From positions 1 through 17,410 of the forward strand of contig LT642449.1 in NCBI GenBank assembly GCA_900128585.1: DNA of 17,410 nucleotides, written 5' to 3'. This document shows, one piece after another, positions 9,201 through 15,109 of this stretch. Made by a program: the position numbers and the translations under genes. The notes beneath the pieces are model-generated. The model saw only the letters and a list, made by a program, of their open reading frames with translations. It was not told the origin of the DNA and ran no database searches. Each line of letters begins with the position of its first letter. Positions within the stretch are counted from its first letter, which is position 1. The stretch is from Stramenopiles sp. TOSAG23-3 (Eukaryota > Sar).

Positions 9201-9672
9201 GCTTGAATGCTTTGTGTTCCTCATCCGTCCACCGCCCTACTTTTTCCAGTAGGTTATCCCCTTCCTGCTTCTTCAGGGCTTTCTTACTCGCTACCTTTTT
9301 TTTGTCAGCGCCCTTTTTCTGCCTTTTGGAGTCAGTGGATTTGGTCGCCTGGCCTTCTTTCAACTTCCGCTTTTCGCCCGTTCTTTTAATTTGCATATTT
9401 ATAACTGTTGTACTAGGCTTTCCTCCCGTAGCAGCTGTTAAACTCGAAGTGTGCTTCTTAGCTTGTTGCTGATCTTTCGGTGTCTTGCATTCTACAGAAG
9501 ATAGGTTTGCTTTCTCTTGTAAGTTTGAAGTGCCCCGAGGCTTGCTAATTCTCAATGTAGCCATGACTCCTTTTTCTTGCAGACAACCGTCTCCCTCCCC
9601 GCCCCTCTGCTGTTGTGTGGGACCGGCCTGGAAAGCCCGAGGCTCTGTACTACCACTACTGACTCCGCTCAT
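6211..9672 (-). CDS. Myb (SHAQKYF-type) - ankyrin - class II histone deacetylase fusion
   Basis: A 1153-residue nuclear protein expected to remove acetyl groups from lysines. Order: a disordered Lys-rich N-terminus with likely nuclear localisation signals (96-137); a single Myb/SANT domain (144-193) with GRWTDEEHKAF and RTHAQKYFQKL, the DNA-binding type of plant and stramenopile MYB-related factors; a long basic/Ser linker; ankyrin repeats (about 389-410 weak, then 558-690, clearest at GYNCLHWAAAKGN and GNTALHLASCEGK); and a class II HDAC domain (about 719-1105). Catalytic elements are intact: RPPGHHAG (H869, H870), zinc ligands D913 and H915 in DFDVHHGNG, D1026 in SSGFDG, and Y1080 in LEGGYG. 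A Ser/Arg-rich segment (968-998) sits before FRQ. The C-terminus is acidic (1117-1130). The ATG at 9672 is the first of an uninterrupted frame. Residue n is encoded at 9672 minus 3(n-1). Confidence 0.93.
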   Translation of the reverse strand: MSGVSSGSTEPRAFQAGPTQQQRGGEGDGCLQEKGVMATLRISKPRGTSNLQEKANLSSVECKTPKDQQQAKKHTSSLTAATGGKPSTTVINMQIKRTGEKRKLKEGQATKSTDSKRQKKGADKKKVASKKALKKQEGDNLLEKVGRWTDEEHKAFKRGLELHGKEWAKVAALVGTRSVVQTRTHAQKYFQKLLKAANLVGMKHDQDKLKSAGNGLKLNQPFAQKLGPGSLALLARTSAGAEGVVKRLSDDTKYLELALSGTASTSRLSRAKANAADTEKLKSAKKGKVKVNRNSTKSSKKKSAKKLKAGHRRPKPTLGDLSAAMLEEKFVSNAPGTPWAGHIDLLREGKKKSKSALSHSGAGLRKITSSAASQSTAATQKSLRYYPAQRTIVHEAVLTGDLEYLAKVLKDLAEGGMDVRTKLEENPKASTLSKQLSTLPPRPLVHPPTAHSILENLSSQTEKRGSGTENADKMEAAAIVGHTSTVESNSGDNKPGSSMSVDSPDAEPKVAAPAAPRPTTSKTSSHNPSLIIKRKKSRAVKKGISSISVAEAVNHPDTYGYTPLMVAAALDISKLKTKKRVKGDDAKSLPVKMCKLLFTYKAQTKFVDKKGYNCLHWAAAKGNRDILPMFLQRGCKKDFRSKAGNTALHLASCEGKIECVKYLLQHKADMHIRNQYYKTAMAVAASELPIGTLSQRKSAERLRDEIREVFFNADSSRKTLIVHHEECEEHEPRKSDEWEHPERIQVIMKEMKETKMFNPEKSLQHTSSFDRATVKALLRVHSPAYIRFIHDLSKQVIKDKTVIPFTPKVQKNLGVADAETKEDDICDTSFSSGSLPAARRAVGAVCHAIDVVLSGKNRNAFCAVRPPGHHAGTNGLLKNATSCGFCIFNNVAVGAMHALDHHNLNRVAIIDFDVHHGNGTEEIISGINDPNKIFFFSTHLFDRSKSYEFYPGTGKVDIIAKNISNAPMRPLWRRDSSGSVSMGRRRVSSAPLRRGRSYFRQVITQKLIPALRAYNPELILLSSGFDGSENDVGNCNHSVGRSSCGLDLRPSDYFWVVSKIQEIASICCNGRLISVLEGGYGQYVRNKLERKNLAKCVVAHVAALVDHNKVPLFESNGDDSDDTDESGEESSPESTIPSPDYPSNVESRKLQSD

Positions 9673-9904
9673 AGATACTCGCTATTGCTCTTCAAGAATC
9701 AACCGCAAAACTAAACCACCGCGCAATAGTTACAATTTTCTGTGAATTAAAATATTCCCGTCGACTACCTTACGTGTTGACAACTTTGTAAACTTGCGCA
9801 AAGCTTTCCATGCCATATATTGCATTGTACTTCCGCAATGGATATCGTGATATTAACACTTGACTTTGAACTTTTTTTCTTCTTTGTTGTTCCTCTTCTT
9901 CTTC

Positions 9905-9974
9905 TGGTACGGTACTACCTGTTTTTTCTTCTTCTCTTTTTTTCTTCCCTTCCGCCGTTGTTCCTACCGTACCA
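9905..9974. repeat. 10-bp inverted repeat flanking a pyrimidine tract
   Basis: TGGTACGGTA (9905-9914) and TACCGTACCA (9965-9974) are perfect reverse complements separated by 50 bp made almost entirely of C and T on the plus strand. The arms use the same GTACGG/CCGTAC core as the palindromes elsewhere in the window. Confidence 0.6.
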
Positions 9975-10242
9975 TATTGTGGTTTGTTGGATGCTGCTCC
10001 CTGCGTGCTGCTTCATTCACTACAAAAGGGACATCTATTATCGTCGGATATTTATTTAATCTCTATGTCAATGTACAAATTAAATTGTATTGTATCTCCT
10101 TGTCGTAAAAAAGATCGAATATTGGCATAATTTAATATCATAGTAGTAGCAGGCCAGCCACAAAATAGAAAGTTCATCTCACAAAATTTAATATCTTTTT
10201 TTTTCTTTTCTGCTTTTTTTTTTGTAGATATCAAACATATTT

Positions 10243-10258
10243 AACCCTAATCCTAACA
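10243..10258 (+). promoter_or_regulatory. Telo-box-like motif
   Basis: AACCCTAATCCTAACA contains one exact AACCCTAA (plant telo-box, one telomere repeat plus) followed by a one-mismatch copy. It sits about 265 bp 5' of the LCIB-like start codon. In plants such boxes are bound by Myb-type telomere-repeat-binding factors; the role here is inference only. Confidence 0.35.
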
Positions 10259-10386
10259 TATATACAAACCATTATTTGTGATTTTTTTTTTATTTTTTAT
10301 ATATTGCTCTTCTTCTTCTATACATATTATTTATGACCGTTATTTATTCTCTCTTTTTTTTAATTATTATAAGTGAGTAAAAACTG

Positions 10387-10395
10387 TATAAAAAA
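10387..10395 (+). promoter_or_regulatory. Candidate TATA box of the LCIB-like gene
   Basis: TATAAAAAA lies 127-135 bp before the main ATG and 10-18 bp before the first upstream ATG at 10405. If it is used, the transcript starts near or within the upstream ORF. Confidence 0.25.
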
Positions 10396-10404
10396 TATAC
10401 TCTT

Positions 10405-10506
10405 ATGGTGATGAAAAAATGGGGAAAAGACAGCGCCGCAAATACTCCGTTGGTGGCGAATAGTTTTGACGCACCACTTGTAGTTCCGGGATCCGTTCCA
10501 CCATAA
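10405..10506 (+). CDS. Upstream ORF in frame with the LCIB-like gene
   Basis: A 33-codon ORF (starts MVMKKWGKDSAANTPL, ends VPGSVPP) terminates at TAA 10504-10506, just 15 nt before the main ATG, and lies in the same reading frame. Its GC content matches coding sequence and not the AT-rich spacer before it. A second, overlapping 14-codon ORF in another frame runs 10419-10463. It may be a regulatory uORF, or the N-terminus of a longer protein separated by one stop codon. Confidence 0.4.
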   Translation: MVMKKWGKDSAANTPLVANSFDAPLVVPGSVPP

Positions 10507-10521
10507 GTAACACGAGCAGGG

Positions 10522-12207
10522 ATGGTTCCTCAGGGGCGTCGAAGACGGTCAAAGTATACTGTTGAAACCAATAGTCCAACAGCTGGAAACACGAAAGACA
10601 CAACCTTTGATGGGGGGCGTTTGCATAAGGAACTTCACTCTATCGTCGCAACATACACGGACTCGACGGGTAAATTCATCACAAACAGTTTCATAAACAA
10701 GCTGCTCGAATCCAAAGCCCCTAAAAACCTAACGGAACGGCTGCATGAAACTCAGAGTACACCTGCACTTCCAAGGCACTCGTTCCGATGGGGACATGGG
10801 ACAAAGAATGACAAACCTGCTGATACTGTTGTCGCGAACAAAGAGGAGGGGATCAGCAAACATAAATTGAAAATTATTAATTCGAAGTATCCAGACTTTC
10901 TATCTGTACCCCAAAAAGTCTTGAGGCAATCGTACGGGCACACAATAAGCCTACAGGTATTTGAAAAGGAACTCCAGCAATATTTGCTAGAAACAGGCCA
11001 CATTCCCCATTATTGTGCATATGCAACATCCTTGTGCAGCACTGGTCCTGGTTCTGTCAAGGCGTACGATTCAAAAAAATATCGCGCCTTTAATAATCGG
11101 AGGGCCCCTTTTGCATTGGGTGGACTAGGTGGTCTCCCTTTTGTAGGAATAACAGGGATGAAAGCTATTGCAACCCAGCTACCTCCGGGAGGAAAGGTAG
11201 TGCTGCTCTATGGACAACATGTTGGTATAGACGATCTTGGTCGCTTGGGATTCGCCACGGCGTGCGATGAACAATCGGGCTTGTTGCTTAGAATTCAGTC
11301 TTGCGAACCGATCATGAAAGTGTACAAAAAGATGGTAAATATGAAGGCAGCTACATTTTTCTCTGATGTAGGGCAGGAGGAATTAAACAGGGACTTCCTC
11401 GAATTGCAAAAATTAGTGCAGCCGCATATGGTAGAACTAGAAGTGGCAAGCGAGAGGCCGTGTTTTCACCTACCAACAGTAGCGTATAGAGAACAGCGCA
11501 AAAGGTTGTTAAAAATTACAAACGCTTCAATTGAAGGAAAAGGAATCATGGTAGGTTACGTTCGAATTATAATGCCCCCGAACGAAGATGATAGAATAAT
11601 ATTAATGAATGTGGACGTCGTGAAACCGAGAAATCTCCGTAAAAAAAACGATCAAGATCAAGGAATGGCGGACGGCGACGCGCAAGATGCAGGAAAGAAA
11701 GGCACGGTGGAGGGAGAAATGAGGGAAGGTGAGGAAACGGAGGAGAGTTGGTTGGTAGACAAGCTGGGCATACTTCGATCCCGCTGCATGAAAGTTGAAC
11801 AGCATATTCTTGCAAGCACAGAAGCTCAAAGGGCGTTGAAAGATTCTATAGAAAATTTGGAAGACAAAGAGCGTGCCAAGAGGACATTAACGCGAGCGAA
11901 ACAAGCGCACAAAGCTCGTGTTGAAGATGACTGGAAATTAGACAAAAATGGAACGGTCCCAATAGCATTGCAAAAAATGAAGGGCTTGGCAATTTACTTT
12001 AGATGGAGTCGTATGGTACGAAGACTCTTTAACATTGTACGATTGAAAGAAGTCAACGAAGATTGGAACTTAAACGCTGAAACCCGCAAAGATGCCAGGT
12101 TGAAATTTGGAAAACTATTCATGACCATGAGATGGAAGGGCCTCATGACAAGGTTTTTGGCGAAGCACAACCAGCTTGAAAGGAAAGAGTTGCTCCGATA
12201 TTACTAG
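10522..12207 (+). CDS. LCIB/LCIC-family (theta carbonic anhydrase-like) protein with long C-terminal extension
   Basis: The family includes the limiting-CO2-inducible proteins of Chlamydomonas and diatom carbonic anhydrases that interconvert CO2 and bicarbonate in the carbon-concentrating mechanism. Residues about 115-270 match: a helical start (PDFLSVPQKVL), SLCSTGPGS (171-178), then FALGGLGGLPFVGITGM (197-213) and LLYGQHVGIDDLGRLG (228-243), and IQSC (258-261). Apparent zinc ligands are C172, H233 and C261. In active members the first Cys is followed two residues on by a catalytic Asp; here that position is T174. The protein is 561 residues. The last 290 are not family-typical: a charged linker (370-410), a long charged helix (410-470) and two Trp-centred basic motifs (YFRWSRMVRRLF, 492-503, and MRWKGLMTRFL, 536-546). 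No signal or plastid transit peptide is visible; the N-terminus is basic (GRRRRSKY). An in-frame TAA at 10504 fixes the ATG at 10522. Confidence 0.8.
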   Translation: MVPQGRRRRSKYTVETNSPTAGNTKDTTFDGGRLHKELHSIVATYTDSTGKFITNSFINKLLESKAPKNLTERLHETQSTPALPRHSFRWGHGTKNDKPADTVVANKEEGISKHKLKIINSKYPDFLSVPQKVLRQSYGHTISLQVFEKELQQYLLETGHIPHYCAYATSLCSTGPGSVKAYDSKKYRAFNNRRAPFALGGLGGLPFVGITGMKAIATQLPPGGKVVLLYGQHVGIDDLGRLGFATACDEQSGLLLRIQSCEPIMKVYKKMVNMKAATFFSDVGQEELNRDFLELQKLVQPHMVELEVASERPCFHLPTVAYREQRKRLLKITNASIEGKGIMVGYVRIIMPPNEDDRIILMNVDVVKPRNLRKKNDQDQGMADGDAQDAGKKGTVEGEMREGEETEESWLVDKLGILRSRCMKVEQHILASTEAQRALKDSIENLEDKERAKRTLTRAKQAHKARVEDDWKLDKNGTVPIALQKMKGLAIYFRWSRMVRRLFNIVRLKEVNEDWNLNAETRKDARLKFGKLFMTMRWKGLMTRFLAKHNQLERKELLRYY

Positions 12208-12332
12208 AACTATTATAGTTTATTTTTACTTAACACAGAAGAAGAGAATGATTTATAGAAGATTTTGTGGGTTGTTAAAATATACCACCCGTACCGGTAG
12301 TATTTTAAATATTTTTTTTATTACACATTTTG

Positions 12333-12350
12333 CGGTACGGTACCGTACCG
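12333..12350. repeat. 18-bp perfect palindrome CGGTACGGTACCGTACCG
   Basis: Perfectly self-complementary over 18 bp with a KpnI site at its centre, built from the unit GGTAC/GTACC repeated. It lies between two converging 3' ends and could form a stem in either transcript. Confidence 0.75.
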
Positions 12351-12396
12351 GCCAACAAACAGATCGTGCCGAAGGAAGAAATTGTTCCCGTGCCTG

Positions 12397-12415
12397 GTAC
12401 AGGTAGTACCTGTAC
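12397..12415. repeat. Inverted repeat GTACAGGT-AGT-ACCTGTAC
   Basis: Eight-bp perfect arms with a three-base spacer, 47 bp from the 18-bp palindrome. Could act as an RNA hairpin at the 3' end of either converging transcript. Confidence 0.65.
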
Positions 12416-12492
12416 GAAGTACGCAATACTAATGCCATTGTAATCCTAAACTCAAGAGGCATAGATGCGCAGAGTTAGCTCAAAAGCCGAAC

Positions 12493-13671
12493 TCATTCTT
12501 TGTATTTTTCTTCGTCCGCACCAGAGTTCTTATTTTCAATATTAAAGATTCTAATGGTGGCATCGCCGCCTGCAACAACGAATTTTGATCCATCTGAATT
12601 AAAGTCAAGACTATAGACACCGCGACTGAGACCTGCAACCGTACCCACAGTCGCGTAATTATTTTTTCGATCGAATATTTTTGCTTCGTTTTTACCACTG
12701 CCCCCGGCAGCAATCAAGGAAGCATCGTTGCTGAATTTGGCACAGTACAGCATGCAATCATTCTTACTGTTTTCACCGCCCCATTTGATTTCTTCAATGA
12801 TTTTGCCAGTCCCAAAATCCCACAGCTGCAACTGGTGGTCCTGTCGCCACGACCCAGTCAGGATCTTGCCATCCTTGACATCTAGGGCGTCGCCACACAC
12901 ATGCGGGCCATAAAAGCTCCGCACTGCCATTTCAATCCTTGTGTCCCAGATTTGAATCGTGTTATCCCAGCCACCGCTTACAACGAAATTATCGTCAAAA
13001 TTGCAAAATTTCAACGAGAAGACACGGTTAGAGTGTCCCAACGAGACGTCCAAAGGTTTTTGCGTAGACATCATTCCACCTTGCATTTTTGATATTTGCG
13101 TTTTCGTTGCTTCATCGTAGATGCGTATGCAAGCATCTCGGCCCGCGGTGGCAAACTTAGTGCCGTCTGGGTTGTAGTCCACGGTCAACAAGGGGTTTTT
13201 CTCGTCGCGAATTTCGTGAAGGCAACGCCCGGAAGTAACGTGCCAGTGCTGGACACTCCCGTCGGAGTTGACAGCTAGGAGGACATTTCGGGTTTTCGAA
13301 ACACCACTGGCTGGGCGAAAAGCAATCGCAGTCGTAGGCAATGCCGATGCGTTTGTCACGTTTAGATTGTAACTCAACCGTCCCGTCTCCGTTTTAAATA
13401 CTCGGATAGCACCGTCTCCGCACCCTGCAGCCAAGAGACCGCCGTCTGGGGAAAACCTTGTGACAAATACTTCACCAGGATTTTCGCTTATGTCCAGGTG
13501 AGGGACCATTTTTTTGTCTGATTTATACATAGCACCGTCAACAACTTTGATGTGCGGTTTGCTATTCGCAATGGTCGGCTGTGCAAACTTCGTGTTCACG
13601 TGGCTAAAGTTCTCCAGGTCGTCTTCTGCATTTTTCCCTTCCCACATTCCTTCGTCTCCTGAACTTGACAT
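12493..13671 (-). CDS. Seven-blade WD40 repeat protein
   Basis: 392 residues. After an acidic 60-residue N-terminus come seven WD-type repeats forming one complete propeller: about 66-93, 110-144, 157-186, 212-243, 252-286, 304-335 and 346-377. The clearest are DGAIRVF, GHSNRV...GGWDNTIQIWD, GSWRQDHQLQLWDF and GGDATIRIFNI. Blade 5 carries a distinctive GPHVCGDALDVKDGKILTGS stretch. No catalytic or membrane segment is present. WD40 propellers serve as protein-interaction scaffolds; the complex it joins cannot be told from the sequence. The ATG at 13671 has A at -3 and no in-frame competitor nearby; the stop is TGA. Its 3' end converges on the LCIB-like gene. Confidence 0.88.
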   Translation of the reverse strand: MSSSGDEGMWEGKNAEDDLENFSHVNTKFAQPTIANSKPHIKVVDGAMYKSDKKMVPHLDISENPGEVFVTRFSPDGGLLAAGCGDGAIRVFKTETGRLSYNLNVTNASALPTTAIAFRPASGVSKTRNVLLAVNSDGSVQHWHVTSGRCLHEIRDEKNPLLTVDYNPDGTKFATAGRDACIRIYDEATKTQISKMQGGMMSTQKPLDVSLGHSNRVFSLKFCNFDDNFVVSGGWDNTIQIWDTRIEMAVRSFYGPHVCGDALDVKDGKILTGSWRQDHQLQLWDFGTGKIIEEIKWGGENSKNDCMLYCAKFSNDASLIAAGGSGKNEAKIFDRKNNYATVGTVAGLSRGVYSLDFNSDGSKFVVAGGDATIRIFNIENKNSGADEEKYKE

Positions 13672-14383
13672 TTTACTTCTTTCTTCGAATGACTATTTTC
13701 AAAATGTATGTTAATCGTTAAGCAAACAGGTCTTCGTTCCAAAATAGCTTCGGCCTTTTCCTTTTCTAAATGTGCCTCTGGTGTTTACATATTTTCAAAC
13801 TAAACTCACTTCACTAACGTCCTCATCGCGGCACTCACACTCCGTCCGTTCCCCACTCATACCGCTCTACTTTGAGATCGAGCCTTCTTCCTCATCATTT
13901 CTTTTTGTTCTGTAGTAGTAGTATGTATTGTAAAAAAATTAAGAATTAAAAAAAAAGACGACTGTAACATATAGACAGCATAGTGGATTGAATTTGAAGG
14001 AAATGTTGTTAAATTATAGGTACATAGGAAGGATATAATAAATAGAAGAATAGGGAAAACGTTATTTTATTATATTATTTTTTTAATTTAAAAAACTAAT
14101 CGTCCTTAGCGAGCTGTTACAGTGTACACAGTATGTAATAAATATACTTCATTATTTATATTTTGTTGGAATAGTTAGAAGCAGCCAAACTAGTTGTCGT
14201 TCTTACTACGACGGTACGTACAGGTAAAAACCGAATCAACGAAGCATTAAAAAAAAGACTTGATAGTACCAGTAGTATACGAAGTATTGTACATTATAAA
14301 TACAGAAGTCAGTCGTCTACATGCAACTCTATTTAAAAATGAATAAATAAATGAAACAACAGACAACACATTGAACATCATCG

Positions 14384-14400
14384 CTCTTTCTCTCTTTCTC

Positions 14401-14436
<36 letters not shown>

Positions 14437-14480
14437 TCGACTCTTTCTTTCGACTCTTTCTTTCTTTCTTTCTTTCTTTT
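14384..14480. repeat. (TTTC)n microsatellite
   Basis: A tetranucleotide tract of TTTC units, first mixed with CTCT interruptions, then pure for about 40 bp, interrupted twice by TTTCGACTC, then pure again. It is entirely polypyrimidine on the plus strand. Confidence 0.9.
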
Positions 14481-14964
14481 CTTCCCTCTCGTCTCTCCTT
14501 ATGACTATCTTATATATTTAAATTAAATTATATACTTCTTCAATAATATAATTAGGCAAATAATAAAATAATGACAATCCAAATAATTTAAATATTTTTT
14601 ATTTCCTTTTCTATACTTATGAATTTAAAGTAGTATATTAGTAATAGGAAAGGAACTGTATTGTATGTAAAATATGAAAGTTCGAAGTGCTTGAACGAGG
14701 AACGCTGGAACGCTGAACAATCCCAACGATAAAAGTATGGTGGTACAGGTAAGGTGGTGGGAAGAACTTTTCTTCCTCTATTTTTTATTAGATAAATGAA
14801 TAGACCAGGAAAACCAGCGGAATTTACAATAATAAATAAAATAGAGAATGAAGTACGGTAGGAGGTAGGAGGAACCGATTATGAGGGGATTAATACCGAT
14901 ATAGCAGCTAAATACTACACGAGAGCACCAGGAACCAGGATGGAAGAGAGGAGCAGATTATATA

Positions 14965-14976
14965 GTACCGCGGTAC
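14965..14976. repeat. GTACCGCGGTAC palindrome
   Basis: A perfect 12-bp palindrome in an AT-rich spacer 134 bp beyond the end of the minus-strand membrane-protein gene. Its core is identical to the element at 4668-4677. Confidence 0.65.
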
Positions 14977-15109
14977 AGTATGATTATTTTTATAAAATAA
15001 GAAATAATAATTATATAGGAAAGTTACGCTTTTGGTGCCTTCCGATAAATAAATAACAGTCCATTCAAGATATAACACGTCCGGTTTCTGTTCATCAAAA
15101 TTTTGCAAT

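Larger units (their letters stand above)
9673..10521. promoter_or_regulatory. Divergent promoter region between HDAC and LCIB-like genes
   Basis: About 850 bp separate the two divergent start codons. It contains strongly pyrimidine-rich plus-strand tracts (9866-9962 and 10196-10222), a 10-bp inverted repeat (9905-9914 and 9965-9974), a telo-box-like motif (10243-10258), a TATA-like element (10387-10395) and upstream ORFs. The 60-75-codon ORFs visible across 9838-10108 are hydrophobic only because of poly-T codons, and I do not call them. Confidence 0.55.
12208..12492. other. Convergent spacer between LCIB-like and WD40 genes
   Basis: 285 bp holding both 3' untranslated regions. It is notable for three GTACC-type palindromic elements in 125 bp (TACCGGTA at 12292-12299, and the two listed separately). 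No gene is visible. Confidence 0.6.
13672..15109. other. 1.4-kb AT-rich spacer with microsatellite
   Basis: No gene found. The first 200 bp (13672-13900) are more balanced in composition and should be the promoter and 5' leader of the WD40 gene. The rest is A/T-rich with a (TTTC)n tract (14384-14480), scattered GTAC-rich pieces (14211-14226, 14262-14290), an 8-mer tandem pair GGAACGCT (14699-14714) and the GTACCGCGGTAC palindrome. The right end is the 3' flank of the membrane-protein gene at 15110. Confidence 0.6.

Noticed and set aside
9838-10059. Hydrophobic 70-codon ORF in the HDAC/LCIB promoter
   Set aside because: Its Phe/Leu content comes entirely from the poly-pyrimidine tract; the composition is not that of the called genes.
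10504-10506. Reassigned TAA codon joining the upstream ORF to the LCIB-like protein
   Set aside because: TAA ends several other genes here (DMAP1, the PDZ protein, SRPRB), so genetic-code reassignment is unlikely. Readthrough or uORF control is kept as a finding instead.
13745-13775. AGCTTCGGCCTTTTCC, resembling the start of U2 snRNA
   Set aside because: U2 is very strongly conserved, and the sequence after the first dozen bases does not follow it. The position also fits the WD40 gene's 5' leader.
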